Below, piece after piece: positions 42,389-51,069 of a stretch of DNA of 64,000 nt. Where the stretch lies: assembly GCF_019656315.1 (NCBI RefSeq), contig NZ_BPLU01000049.1:1-64000 (forward strand), written 5' to 3'. Position 1 is the first letter of the stretch, and each line of letters opens with the position of its first letter. The position numbers and the translations under genes were made by a program. Source of the stretch: Flavobacterium sp. UMI-01. Its GTDB lineage: Bacteria; Bacteroidota; Bacteroidia; Flavobacteriales; Flavobacteriaceae. Under the pieces are notes generated by a model that was not told the DNA's origin, made no database searches, and saw only the letters and a list, made by a program, of their open reading frames with translations.

Positions 42389-43252
42389 ATCCTAGAAAGG
42401 GATTTTTTTTGAAGTTAAAAGTAACCTTTTTTGAGGTCATTTTGGAGTTAATTTTTTACGACTTTTTGGAGTGGTTGTAAGACGAAAAAAAGAGCTTTTT
42501 TAAACGTTAGGTTTCTTATTATTTTTTGGTCTCGATTCAAAATTGTGTATAAGGCAGGGAGCTTTTTTTTCTAAATAGCGTGTGCGTTGAAATTTTTTTT
42601 ACAGAATTAAAAGAGGGGTTTTTCTGTTTTGAAAGTGGTCTTGTTGTTGTTTTTTATGGAAATAAAAAACAAGGGAAGGGAGGGTAAAAAGTCTTGAGGT
42701 GAAGAAGCTTTTTTTGTTGAAGACACGTTTTGTAAGGGTGGTTTAGGATGTGGTTTTTTTTTTGCTGTACAAGGTGTTTTTTAGGTCATGTAAAGCCTTA
42801 AAGTGAGGTTAAAGGTGTTTTGGTTATTTAATTCATTTTTTTATTTAATTAATAATGTTTAAATAACTGGTAATATTTATTTTAATGTTTAGATATAGAT
42901 TTTGTCTATTTGAAATATTTGTAAGTTTTTATTGTTTTTTTAACAAAAGTAAAAAGTAAGAATGGGTCCTTCTTCTAGAAAGACATTTCTCTTCTGTTAG
43001 GTAGTTTTTTTGTCTCTTTGAGGTTGTTGTTAGGCTATTGGAAAGTTGATTTTTGGGTGGTGAAAGAAAACGAAAAAGAACCATTTTCTTGAATTGTTTT
43101 TTTTAAAATTGAAGTAAGCGGACTTTCTTTTTTAAAATCTCTTTTGGAAGATGTTGCACTCTTTTTTTTCGAATGATAATTTTTTGTTAACTAAAATGAC
43201 TTACTCCTTTTTAGGTTGTAAATTCGTAAAAGTTAAATTTAAAATACGAACT
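42389..43252. other. Long gene-free, T-rich region
   Basis: These roughly 860 bp contain no convincing gene on either strand. The plus strand is strongly T/G-biased with many TTTTTT runs, and I see no tRNA-like or long hairpin structure. The promoter of the thioredoxin-fold gene at 43253 must lie at its right end. A frame open from 43151 into that gene has no signal peptide and is not used as its start. Confidence 0.6.
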
Positions 43253-43729
43253 ATGAAGCATGTCTTTGCACTTGTTTTTTTTGCCTTTTTTTCGGTCCAA
43301 GTTTCAGCTCAAAACCCTGCTGTTTTTGATACTTATGATGCGCTTGAAAAAGCAGTTTTGAATGACAAAAACACCGTTTATGTGGTCAACTTTTGGGCTA
43401 CTTGGTGTGCGCCTTGTGTGAAAGAATTACCTTATTTTGAAAGATTGAATAACGAGAATAAAAAGGTGAAAGTGGTGCTGGTAAGTTTGGATTTTAAAGA
43501 CCAATTTCAAACCAAATTAATTCCTTTTTTGAAAAGAAAATCCATCCAGTCGCAAGTGGTTTTGTTGACGGATAAAAATTATAATAATTGGCTTTCTAAA
43601 GTGGATCAAAATTGGTCTGGTTCTATCCCTGCTACCTTGATTATAAATGGTGAAAAAAGGGTGTTTGCCGAGCGTGATTTTGCCACCTTTGAAGAACTTA
43701 ATAACTATGTAAACTCGAATACTAACTAA
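43253..43729 (+). CDS. TlpA-type thiol-disulfide oxidoreductase
   Basis: The start at 43253 (MKHVFALVFFAFFSVQVSAQ) gives a clear signal peptide for export to the periplasm. The mature domain is a thioredoxin fold of the TlpA/ResA kind with VVNFWATWCAPCVKELPYF (CxxC) and the cis-Pro segment GSIPATLIINGEK. It probably reduces periplasmic disulfides, for example during cytochrome c assembly. It is separated by 12 bp from a second thioredoxin-fold gene, so they are likely an operon. Confidence 0.88.
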   Translation: MKHVFALVFFAFFSVQVSAQNPAVFDTYDALEKAVLNDKNTVYVVNFWATWCAPCVKELPYFERLNNENKKVKVVLVSLDFKDQFQTKLIPFLKRKSIQSQVVLLTDKNYNNWLSKVDQNWSGSIPATLIINGEKRVFAERDFATFEELNNYVNSNTN

Positions 43730-43741
43730 CACATTTTGTAT

Positions 43742-44344
43742 ATGAAAATCATTTCTTCTCTCGTTTTAATGTTTACTTTTTTCGTTGGATTGGCTAATCC
43801 AGTTCCACCTACAGCTTACAAAATAGGTGATGTTGCGACTGATTTTAAGTTAAAATCTGTTGATGGCAAAATGTATAGCATGGCCGATTATAAAAGTGCT
43901 AAAGGCTTTATAATTGTTTTTACTTGTAATCATTGCCCTTTTGCTAAAAAATATGAAGACCGTATTAATGATTTGGCCAAAAACTACAAATCTAAAGGCT
44001 ATATTTTATTAGCAATCAATCCTAATGATCCAGAGGTGCAACCAGAGGATAGTTTTGACTTAATGAAAGTGAGAGCTAAGGAAAAAGGGTTTGTTTTTCC
44101 TTATCTGTTTGATGAAGATCAAAAAATATTTCCACAATATGGTGCTACTAAAACCCCACATGTGTTTTTGTTAGACAAGAACCGAGTGGTAAAATACATT
44201 GGAGCGATTGATGATAATGTGGATAGTGCAAGCAATGTGAAAGAAAAGTATCTTGAAAATGCTATTGCTGCTTTAGAAAGTGGAAAAACACCTTCTCCTG
44301 AAACCACCAAAGCTATTGGGTGCGGAATCAAAGTAAAAAGATAG
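43742..44344 (+). CDS. Periplasmic thioredoxin-family/AhpC-TSA-like protein
   Basis: The ATG at 43742 starts a signal peptide (KIISSLVLMFTFFVGLANP). The mature 180 residues have an AhpC/TSA-like thioredoxin fold with IVFTCNHCPFAKKYEDR, a CxxC centre, and the cis-Pro region YGATKTPHVFLLDKNR. The family often occurs beside a TlpA protein, and the CNHCPF centre suggests a thiol oxidoreductase rather than a peroxidase. The C-terminus has a single extra Cys (GCGIKVKR). A terminator follows. Confidence 0.86.
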   Translation: MKIISSLVLMFTFFVGLANPVPPTAYKIGDVATDFKLKSVDGKMYSMADYKSAKGFIIVFTCNHCPFAKKYEDRINDLAKNYKSKGYILLAINPNDPEVQPEDSFDLMKVRAKEKGFVFPYLFDEDQKIFPQYGATKTPHVFLLDKNRVVKYIGAIDDNVDSASNVKEKYLENAIAALESGKTPSPETTKAIGCGIKVKR

Positions 44345-44388
44345 TAATTTGATGCATTATTTGGATTCCTTCGGAATGCAAAGAATTG

Positions 44389-44426
44389 AAAAGAGTAGAA
44401 GCCTTATTTGTTTCTGCTCTTTTTTT
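44389..44426 (+). terminator. Terminator after the thioredoxin pair
   Basis: AAAAGAGTAGAA at 44389-44400 pairs with TTCTGCTCTTTT at 44412-44423 (one T-G wobble), followed by more T residues. It lies 45 bp beyond the stop of the second thioredoxin-family gene. Confidence 0.7.
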
Positions 44427-44443
44427 GATTGGTCTGGTAGCTT

Positions 44444-45214
44444 TTAAGCGATAAAATATCGCCTGATAGGGATTAGAATACCAATGAGTATTGAATATCC
44501 AATAAAAAAAGGTAAAATCCAATTTTCTAGTCCTAGTGGGAGCATGATGGCAATTAATAACAATTGAAAACCCAAACCATATAGGGAAACGAGAGTCATG
44601 AACCAGTTAGGAAAGGTTTTGACTTTGTAAGCAAGCGGGTCTAAAGAATGTATAATACGATCAAATTTTCCATATACCACCGTGTATATTCGGAACATAA
44701 TGTTGACAGTTGCTTGTTTTTCGCCTGGGAGCGCTTTTGGGGCTTTATGTTCAAATATTTTACTTGTAGCATCTCCACCAGCCGATTTATGTCGTAAAAT
44801 GACATAATAGTAGTTGTAGAGGGTGCCTTGTAATTGAATGCTTATGAAAGCCATTATACTAGTCCAAAACGAAGATTGGGAGATGTAACAAATGGCAAAT
44901 AAAATCATAAAGTTCAAAAAAATATCAAACACACTATCGAGATAGCGACCAGTATAAGATGGCGTGTTTTTAAGGCGAGCAAGCTCTCCATCGGCAGCAT
45001 CAATGAGTGATTTTAGTATGATAAAAAAGCCTGCCCAATACCAATATTTTTCAAGAATGCAATACACAGCGACCAATCCTGAAAATCCAAACAATAAGGT
45101 CACATCAATAGGTGTGAAACGGGTTTTTTTTAAAGAATTGGCCAGCCATCTCCCAAAGGGTCTCCCATAATCGGATAAGTCGATAAATTGGTCTTGTGAA
45201 GCGAGTTTTGACAT
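44444..45214 (-). CDS. CDP-alcohol phosphatidyltransferase family protein
   Basis: The family joins a CDP-linked lipid to an alcohol in phospholipid synthesis. The signature DxxDGxxARx(8)GxxxDxxxD is present exactly, from DAADGELARLKN to YLDSVFD, near residues 81-106 counted from the preferred ATG at 45214 (MSKLASQDQFIDLSDYGRPF). The protein has about six membrane helices. A frame from 45283 would add 23 residues. The alcohol substrate cannot be told (inositol-, glycerol- or serine-type). The 183 bp upstream show no other gene. Confidence 0.85.
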   Translation of the reverse strand: MSKLASQDQFIDLSDYGRPFGRWLANSLKKTRFTPIDVTLLFGFSGLVAVYCILEKYWYWAGFFIILKSLIDAADGELARLKNTPSYTGRYLDSVFDIFLNFMILFAICYISQSSFWTSIMAFISIQLQGTLYNYYYVILRHKSAGGDATSKIFEHKAPKALPGEKQATVNIMFRIYTVVYGKFDRIIHSLDPLAYKVKTFPNWFMTLVSLYGLGFQLLLIAIMLPLGLENWILPFFIGYSILIGILIPIRRYFIA

Positions 45215-45466
45215 TTTTGTTGGTAAACAATGAAATGTGACAATATAGTCAGTAATAAAGATACGAAAAAACAAAGTAATCACCCCACAGTCAAATGCAT
45301 GAGTATAGTTACCACTAATAGTTTCACCGGATTACTATCACTTGGATCACTAATTATTAGGAATAGTGACTACTAAATTTGCTTAAATTCTGTTTAAAGG
45401 GGTGTATTTATAATCAAAATTAATTTTAAAATTAGCGAATTAGCAATTGTTTTTACGGAACATTAG

Positions 45467-46486
45467 TTATTTAGAAAGCCTGTGCAAGGTATAAGTCATG
45501 GTTGCCAATAAGAAAAACGCATTGATTTGATGTGCCAAACCAAGCCACAACGGTACGGAGTACAATAATGTAAAAACACCTAAAGCAAACTGAACAAGTA
45601 CTAAGAAGAGTAGGCCATTGATACCTCTTTTTTGTTCTATTAAAAGACCCGTTGATTTACTTTTATAAAACAACCACGCAATTAGGGCTACTACAACATA
45701 AGCCAAGGTACGATGAACAAATTGAACGCCACTTTTGCCTTCTGTTAAATTAAGTAAAAGGGTTTTTTGTTCAATAAAAACACTATCGTGAATAAATTGT
45801 CCGTCACTCATCAAGGGCCAGTGGTTGTGAATCAAACCTGCATTCAATCCAGCGACAAAACCTCCGTAGATAATTTGAACAATTAAAAAGACAAAAGCAT
45901 AACGAGCAATTTTTTGTAAGTCCACTTGAGCTGTTTTGCGATGCGGATAAATCAAATCCAATGCTACCCAAAGGGTATAAGCAAAAGTGATAAAGGCAAA
46001 AGTAAGGTGTAAAGCCAGTCTAAAATGACTTACATCAGGATGGTCAATCAAGCCACTTTTTACCATGAACCACCCCAAAAACCCTTGAAATCCACCCATA
46101 AAGAGCAGTATCAAACATTTCTTGATGGTGGCACGGTCTAATTTCTTTTTGATTAAAAAATAGACAAAAGGAATGATAAATACCAGTCCGATGATACGCC
46201 CAATAAAACGGTGGAACCATTCCCAGAAATAAATGAATTTGTAATCTGAAAGTTGGAAATCGTTGTGAATGTTGATTTTTTGGTATTCTGGGAATTTTTT
46301 ATACTCCTCAAAGGCTGCTTGCCATTTTTCCTCTGTCAAAGGCGGAAAAGTATCGGTAACCAAATGCCAATCGGTCATGGATAAACCAGAGTTTGTCAAT
46401 CGGGTGATTCCACCCACAGTTACCATCAAAAATAATAGGAAGCATCCTGTAAGCAACCAGTAGATAACGGATTTGTTTTGTGTCAT
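45467..46486 (-). CDS. ctaA: Heme A synthase (COX15/CtaA family)
   Basis: The 339-residue membrane protein oxidises the C8 methyl group of heme O to give heme A for cytochrome oxidase. It has eight membrane helices and heme-ligand histidines in WEWFHRFIGRIIGL (near residue 93), HFRLALHLTFAFI, GKSGVQFVHRTLAY and LGLAHQINAF. The N-terminal GGITRLTNSGLSMTDW is the family signature. No cytochrome oxidase genes are in the window. Confidence 0.93.
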   Translation of the reverse strand: MTQNKSVIYWLLTGCFLLFLMVTVGGITRLTNSGLSMTDWHLVTDTFPPLTEEKWQAAFEEYKKFPEYQKINIHNDFQLSDYKFIYFWEWFHRFIGRIIGLVFIIPFVYFLIKKKLDRATIKKCLILLFMGGFQGFLGWFMVKSGLIDHPDVSHFRLALHLTFAFITFAYTLWVALDLIYPHRKTAQVDLQKIARYAFVFLIVQIIYGGFVAGLNAGLIHNHWPLMSDGQFIHDSVFIEQKTLLLNLTEGKSGVQFVHRTLAYVVVALIAWLFYKSKSTGLLIEQKRGINGLLFLVLVQFALGVFTLLYSVPLWLGLAHQINAFFLLATMTYTLHRLSK

Positions 46487-46587
46487 TTTTTATAGTTTCT
46501 AAGATTCTGAGTTTTTAAAGAGACTAAGAACCTAAAGTTTGTATTTTTATTAGTTCATTTTATTAGCTTGATTTCTCAGTGCCTTAG

Positions 46588-48009
46588 CTACTTAGCTGCT
46601 TTCTTTAATCCTAATTTCTCTGCTCTTTTCAAAACAAAGGCATAAGCCGCTTCGTACTCATTTGGAATTTCACCTTCCAATATAGCTTCTTTTACTGCTT
46701 CTTTTAGTACGCCAATTTCTCTCGAAGGTTTCAAGTCAAAAATTTCCATGATTTGTTCACCAGTGATAGGCGGTTGGAAGTTTCGAATTGAGTCTTTCTC
46801 TTCAACTTCAACAATTTTTTGACGCACAATCACAAAATTGTTGTGATATTTCTTGAATTTGTTCGGGTTTTTAGTGGTGATATCGGCCTCACAAAGAGTC
46901 ATCAAGTCTTCCACATCTTCGCCTGCATCAAATACCAAACGCCTCACCGCTGAATCAGTAACTATATCCTGAGAAAGAACGATAGGACGTGAACTCATCA
47001 TAACCATTTTTTGAACAAATTTCATTTTTTGGTTCAATGGCATGTGTAGGCGTTCAAAGATTTTCTTGACCATCTTTCCTCCCAAAAACTCGTGTCCGTG
47101 AAAGGTCCAACCTTGCTTTTTGTTGAATTTTTTAGTGGGTGCTTTACCAATATCGTGTAACAAAGCGGCCCAACGCAACCATACATCCTCGGTATTTGGA
47201 CAAATATTATCGACTACTTCCAGCGTGTGGTAAAAGTTGTTTTTATGGGTTTGCCCTTCAATTTCTTCCACATTATTCAAAGCCGTTAATTCGGGTAAAA
47301 TAATATCGAGTAATCCCGTTTTATACAATAATAAAAAGCCTACGGATGGTTTGTCGGTCGAAAGGATTTTATTCAATTCGTCTACTATGCGTTCACCAGA
47401 GATGATTTTAATTCGGTCTTTGTTTTTTGAAATCGCTTCCAAAGATTCTGCTTCAATTTCAAATCCCAATTGAGTAGCAAAACGAATCGCACGCATCATG
47501 CGCAACGGATCATCAGAGTAAGTAATATCAGGATTTAAAGGGGTTTTGATGGTTTTGGACTCCAAAGCCGCCACTCCTTCAAACGGATCAACCAAATCGC
47601 CATAATTACTTTCGTTCAACGAAAAAGCCAACGCATTAATTGTGAAATCGCGACGTTCTTGATCGTCTTTTAGGGTGCCTATTTCTACTTTTGGATTCCG
47701 ACTTTCAGTTTGGTAGCTTTCCTTACGCGCCCCCACAAATTCGATATCCGTGTCTTGGTAGCGCAACATCGCTGTACCGTAGTTTTTAAAAACTTGGACC
47801 TTAGGTTTGTGAGGCAACAATTCGGATACTTTTAATGCCAAATCGATACCGCTACCCACGGCTACAATATCAATGTCTTTTTTGGATGGACGGGTTAATA
47901 AATAATCCCGAACAAAACCACCAATAACGTAGCTTTCCACACCAAGTTCTTGACTTGCTTGTGCAATGATTTTAAAAATGGGGTTTTCTAATGCTTTTAT
48001 ATAATTCAT
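46588..48009 (-). CDS. CCA-adding tRNA nucleotidyltransferase with HD domain
   Basis: The 473-residue enzyme adds or repairs the 3' CCA of tRNAs. The nucleotidyltransferase head shows [14 protein letters not shown] and the metal motif [10 protein letters not shown]. The flexible-loop region is [13 protein letters not shown], and an RNA-binding helical part follows. The HD domain has [16 protein letters not shown] in the second half. The tRNA genes here (tRNA-Glu) do not encode CCA, so the enzyme is needed. Confidence 0.9.
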   Translation of the reverse strand: MNYIKALENPIFKIIAQASQELGVESYVIGGFVRDYLLTRPSKKDIDIVAVGSGIDLALKVSELLPHKPKVQVFKNYGTAMLRYQDTDIEFVGARKESYQTESRNPKVEIGTLKDDQERRDFTINALAFSLNESNYGDLVDPFEGVAALESKTIKTPLNPDITYSDDPLRMMRAIRFATQLGFEIEAESLEAISKNKDRIKIISGERIVDELNKILSTDKPSVGFLLLYKTGLLDIILPELTALNNVEEIEGQTHKNNFYHTLEVVDNICPNTEDVWLRWAALLHDIGKAPTKKFNKKQGWTFHGHEFLGGKMVKKIFERLHMPLNQKMKFVQKMVMMSSRPIVLSQDIVTDSAVRRLVFDAGEDVEDLMTLCEADITTKNPNKFKKYHNNFVIVRQKIVEVEEKDSIRNFQPPITGEQIMEIFDLKPSREIGVLKEAVKEAILEGEIPNEYEAAYAFVLKRAEKLGLKKAAK

Positions 48010-48080
48010 TCTGTTTTACCGCTAAGGAGGTTACCGCTAATTGCTTTATAAATTTTTGAGGCTTATGCTGATTAAGTTGT

Positions 48081-48455
48081 TTACTTTACAATACGTTTAT
48101 ACTCAAGTGAAATAGAATTAAAATTTGCTAGTATAGCTAATCTATTATTAGATACTTTGAGATAATTCAAACATTGTGAATAGTGTTTTGGGTGAAGATT
48201 TTCACTTGATTTTATTTCTAAAATAATCTTATCAAATAATACAAAGTCAGCATAAAACTTATGATTTAAAACTACAGTTTTATAATTTACAAAGTATTCT
48301 TTTTCTCTTTCATATGGAATTTTATTCTGTTGCAATTCGTATTCTATAGCATCTTTATATACAATTTCAGAAAAACCACCACCTAAATTTCGATGCACAT
48401 CAAATAAAATACCCATTATCTGAAAACTTTCTTCTTTATAAAGTACTTCACTCAT
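48081..48455 (-). CDS. GxxExxY protein
   Basis: The start at 48455 (MSEVLYKEESFQIMGILFDV) is the one shared by the family and by the duplicated fragment; a longer frame begins at 48485. The 124-residue protein carries the hallmark GGGFSEIVYKDAIEYEL (GxxExxY) and the PD-(D/E)xK-like strand HKFYADFVLFDKIILEIKSS. Nuclease-fold similarity is known for the family but no activity is established. The gene is surrounded by palindromic repeats and has a broken partial copy 380 bp upstream. Confidence 0.9.
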   Translation of the reverse strand: MSEVLYKEESFQIMGILFDVHRNLGGGFSEIVYKDAIEYELQQNKIPYEREKEYFVNYKTVVLNHKFYADFVLFDKIILEIKSSENLHPKHYSQCLNYLKVSNNRLAILANFNSISLEYKRIVK

Positions 48456-48471
48456 AGTTTTTTCTTTTTTT

Positions 48472-48542
48472 AGCCACGAATTCACGAATTATTTTTAATA
48501 AATTGAACTTACTTCCGACTAATAATTCGTGAATTCGGGGCT
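48472..48542. repeat. Palindrome AGCCACGAATTCACGAATTA, copy A
   Basis: Arms 48472-48491 and 48523-48542 are complementary at 19 of 20 positions. The loop is 31 bp. A second copy of the same palindrome is in the duplicated unit. The repeated, symmetric form suggests a small repetitive element of the genome. Confidence 0.65.
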
Positions 48543-48567
48543 ATTAAAATTTATTAGCGGTTAAAAA

Positions 48568-48721
48568 CTACTTTCTAATAACCTTCATCTGTGCATCATT
48601 CGTCAACTTGATAATGGTCGAGGGTTTGCCTGAAATTTTATCGTGGTGCAAATTTACAACATAGTCCACACCCTTAACAGTTTCAGGGTTGATTTTCTAA
48701 TAGTTTTGAATAGTAGGTTAA
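48568..48721 (-). pseudogene. 3' fragment of the YrdC/TsaC gene (duplicated piece)
   Basis: The minus strand reads KINPETVKGVDYVVNLHHDK followed by ISGKPSTIIKLTNDAQMKVI and RK, then TAG. This is nearly the C-terminus of the intact gene, which has EIIKGVDYVVNLHHDK. Only the last 45 or so codons exist; there is no start. It is the remnant of a tandem duplication that spanned the GxxExxY/YrdC junction. Confidence 0.85.
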
Positions 48722-48725
48722 ATCT

Positions 48726-48836
48726 ATATTATCTTCATATACAATTTCAGAAAAGCCACCTCCTAAATTTCGATGTACATCAAATAAAATACCCCTTATC
48801 TGAAAACTTTCTTCTTTAATAAAGTACTTCACTCAT
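48726..48836 (-). pseudogene. Broken 5' fragment of a GxxExxY gene
   Basis: The ATG at 48836 begins MSEVLY as in the intact gene. An extra T then shifts the frame straight into a stop (CTTTATTAA). Beyond that the DNA still matches the first 35 codons of the GxxExxY gene, up to the GGGFSEIVYED stretch, and stops at the duplication joint. It cannot give a working protein. Confidence 0.82.
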
Positions 48837-48852
48837 AGTTTTTTCATTTTTT

Positions 48853-48923
48853 AACCACGAATTCACGAATTACTTTTAATAAATTAAACTTACTTTCGAC
48901 AAATAATTCGTGAATTCGTGGCT
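48853..48923. repeat. Palindrome, copy B
   Basis: Arms 48853-48872 (AACCACGAATTCACGAATTA) and 48904-48923 (TAATTCGTGAATTCGTGGCT) are complementary at 19 of 20 positions, with a 31-bp loop. It is the duplicate of the palindrome at 48472-48542 and sits 26 bp downstream of the YrdC stop on the minus strand. Confidence 0.65.
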
Positions 48924-48948
48924 ATTAAAATTTATTAGCGGTAAACCT

Positions 48949-49515
48949 CTATTTACGTATCACCTTCACCTGTGCATCATTGGTCAATTTGATAATGGTC
49001 GAGGGTTTGCCTGAAATTTTATCGTGGTGCAAATTTACAACATAGTCCACACCCTTAATAATCTCAGGGCTAATTTCCTTAAAACTTTTAGGAGTAGGTT
49101 GGCCCGAAATATTTGCAGAGGTAGAAACCAATGGTTTTTTCATTCGCTCCATCAATTTAAAACAAAAAGGTTCTTTAACTAGTCTAATTCCCAGTGTGTT
49201 ATCCGTTGCGATAATATTAGGAGCCACATTTCGTGGATTGTCCAAAATCAAAGTCGTTGGGTTTTCGGATAAATCCATTATTTGCCAAGCCACTTCGGGA
49301 ATGTCTTTAAACACATTGTAAAGCATTTTTTCGCCATTCATCAGGCAAATCATACTTTGGGTTTCAGCTCTTTGTTTCAATTTGTAAATCTTTGCAATCG
49401 CCTCAGGGTTGGTCGCGTCACAACCAATTCCCCAAACCGTATCTGTAGGATACAAAATGATACCTCCTTCTTTAATTACCTCAAAAGCGTTGTGTATTTC
49501 TTGATTGATGTCCAT
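48949..49515 (-). CDS. tsaC: L-threonylcarbamoyladenylate synthase (TsaC/Sua5/YrdC family)
   Basis: This 188-residue YrdC-domain enzyme makes threonylcarbamoyl-AMP from threonine, bicarbonate and ATP, the first step of the t6A modification at tRNA position 37. Diagnostic parts are EVIKEGGIILYPTDTVWGIG, IAKIYKLKQR (the KxR motif) and KPLVSTSANISGQPTPKSFK. It has only the YrdC domain, without the Sua5 extension. Part of its 3' end is duplicated downstream. Confidence 0.9.
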   Translation of the reverse strand: MDINQEIHNAFEVIKEGGIILYPTDTVWGIGCDATNPEAIAKIYKLKQRAETQSMICLMNGEKMLYNVFKDIPEVAWQIMDLSENPTTLILDNPRNVAPNIIATDNTLGIRLVKEPFCFKLMERMKKPLVSTSANISGQPTPKSFKEISPEIIKGVDYVVNLHHDKISGKPSTIIKLTNDAQVKVIRK

Positions 49516-49724
49516 CTTTACATTTTAAGTAGTGCAAAGATATTTATTTGTTCCTATTTAGCGGGCATACAAGCGGGTTTAATAATCCATTTTAACGACA
49601 TTTTATAGAATGTTTGCGCAGGTGAAAAAAAAAATTGGGCATTACCTTAGGTTGTTAGAGTATAGTATTATTTTTTGAAATTGAATTGATGAAGCGAACC
49701 CTTAAAATCAGCCCGTCAAAAAAA

Positions 49725-50294
49725 TCACCTTGCCTTCTTATTTAGTTCACACAAAGCGATAATTTCTATAATTCTAGCGGTTCTAGTTGCTTCACGTTTC
49801 GCTTGGTTAAGCCAATAGAGGTAACTCTTTCGGTATGACGGAGCAAACGCTTTGTAATTAATATAGGCGGTTGGGTTTTCAGTAAAAGCTTTTTCTAAAT
49901 CGGGTGGAATTGCATAAGCTTCAACTGCATCCAAAGATTCCCAAGAGCCGTTCTCTTTGGCAATTTGTATGGCGGTATAACCACTTTCATGTAGTAATCC
50001 CTCTTTATCGAGTTTTTCGATATAGGTTTTGTTGAGTTTACTCCAAACGCTTTTGGGTTTTCGAGGGCCAAAACGTTGTTTGCGTTTTTCATCATCAATT
50101 TTTCGCACCGTTGAGTCAATCCAACCAAAACAAAGGGCTACCTGAACGGCCTCTTCCCAGCGCATACTCTCCTGAACGCTACCCACTTTGTAGAAAATGA
50201 GATCAATACCTGTGCAATTAGCGTGGTTAATTTCGAGCCAAGCACGCCATTCGGTGGTGTTTTTAAAGTAAAGTTCGGTTTCTTTGTTCAGCAT
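49725..50294 (-). CDS. YdeI/OmdA-like (bacteriocin-protection type) protein
   Basis: The 189-residue cytosolic protein has the YdeI/OmpD-associated signature: FKNTTEWRAWLEINHANCTG, then YKVGSVQESMRWEEAVQVAL and FGWIDSTVRKIDDEKRKQRF, ending with the YKAFAPSYRKSYLYWLNQAK segment (OmdA). Function in the family is poorly defined (reported bacteriocin or envelope-stress protection). The 209 bp to the YrdC gene and the 120 bp to sodC hold no genes. Confidence 0.85.
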   Translation of the reverse strand: MLNKETELYFKNTTEWRAWLEINHANCTGIDLIFYKVGSVQESMRWEEAVQVALCFGWIDSTVRKIDDEKRKQRFGPRKPKSVWSKLNKTYIEKLDKEGLLHESGYTAIQIAKENGSWESLDAVEAYAIPPDLEKAFTENPTAYINYKAFAPSYRKSYLYWLNQAKREATRTARIIEIIALCELNKKAR

Positions 50295-50322
50295 AATTTT
50301 TTCTGGAAGCCTTTAAAAATAA

Positions 50323-50381
50323 AACCATTAAGAAAATAAGTTTATTAAGGAAGACTTAATTAGCTTATTTTCTTAATGGTT
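50323..50381 (-). terminator. 18-bp inverted repeat, probable sodC terminator
   Basis: AACCATTAAGAAAATAAG (50323-50340) and CTTATTTTCTTAATGGTT (50364-50381) are perfectly complementary. Inside them ATTAAG and CTTAAT form a second short stem. On the minus strand the structure follows the sodC stop and is trailed by TTTTATTTTT, as a terminator would be. It is unusually long and low in GC, so it might also be a genome repeat. Confidence 0.55.
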
Positions 50382-50414
50382 CAAATTGATTACTATATGT
50401 TTTATCAATTGCTA

Positions 50415-50939
50415 TTATTTGATGATAGCCGTACAAGCCACTCTACCACCTGCATTTCCTGTTGGTTGGGTTGTAAAGTCATCAGCGCCTTGGTGCACAA
50501 TAATAGCATGACCTATAATGTCTTTGGTAGGGTCTCCAGAACCTATGTTCCATTCGTCAGTAGTGAATTTAATCGAACCGTTTCCGTTTTTGTCAGCGGT
50601 AAAATTCCCGATATCACCTTTATGATATTGTCCAACGCCCCATTTTCCGTGGTTTTTGAAAGTGGGATTCCAGTGACCACCAGTTGAGGTACCATCAGGA
50701 GCAGAACAATCTGATTTTTCGTGAATGTGAATGGCGTGTACGCCTGGTGTTAATCCTGAGAATTTGGCTTCCAGCGTCACTTTTCCGTCATTTTCGACAA
50801 AAGTTGCAGTACCCGCTACGTTGCTATTGCTCTTGGCTTCGAAGGTTAAATTTAATTTTTTGTCCTCGTTAGAGTTTAAAGATTTACATCCAATAATAAG
50901 AATCGTAAGTGTTGCTATAGAAAAGAGTATTTTTTTCAT
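50415..50939 (-). CDS. sodC: Cu/Zn superoxide dismutase lipoprotein
   Basis: The 174-residue SodC disproportionates superoxide in the envelope. The signal is lipoprotein-like (KKILFSIATLTILIIGCKS). Copper and zinc ligands are visible: HAIHIHEKSDC (two His and a disulfide Cys), GGHWNPTFKNHGKWG, HKGDIGNFTADKNGNG (zinc His/Asp), HAIIVHQGADDF (copper His), and the catalytic Arg with the second Cys in GGRVACTAI. Homologues of this length are usual in Flavobacteriaceae. Confidence 0.93.
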   Translation of the reverse strand: MKKILFSIATLTILIIGCKSLNSNEDKKLNLTFEAKSNSNVAGTATFVENDGKVTLEAKFSGLTPGVHAIHIHEKSDCSAPDGTSTGGHWNPTFKNHGKWGVGQYHKGDIGNFTADKNGNGSIKFTTDEWNIGSGDPTKDIIGHAIIVHQGADDFTTQPTGNAGGRVACTAIIK

Positions 50940-50998
50940 CTTAATTTTTTTTATAATTTTTGATAAAGTTAGCCAAATATTTGGGCTAGACCAATAAA

Positions 50999-51032
50999 AA
51001 AACCGTTCTAGTATGAATTTTAGAACGGTTTT
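50999..51032 (-). terminator. Terminator of the beta-oxidation operon
   Basis: AAAACCGTTCTA at 50999-51010 pairs with TAGAACGGTTTT at 51021-51032 around a 10-nt loop, with T runs on both strands. On the minus strand it is 37 bp past the acyl-CoA dehydrogenase stop. Confidence 0.8.
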
Positions 51033-51069
51033 AACATTTATAATTTAACCAAAAATTATACAATCACTA

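Larger units (their letters stand above)
48345..48721. repeat. Tandem duplication, copy A
   Basis: The stretch contains the first 35 or so codons and upstream region of the intact GxxExxY gene, then a 3'-terminal fragment of the YrdC gene. It is repeated with about 90 percent identity at 48724-49100. The joint between copies is at TAGGTTAAATCTATAT near 48721. Confidence 0.8.
48724..49100. repeat. Tandem duplication, copy B
   Basis: This is the partner of copy A. It contains a broken GxxExxY 5' end and the true 3' end of the intact YrdC gene. The unit length is about 377 bp. Confidence 0.8.

Noticed and set aside
45300-45375. Symmetric TCACTA/TAGTGA words as an RNA gene or operator
   Set aside because: The arms are only six bases with no clear promoter or conserved structure; not enough to support a feature.
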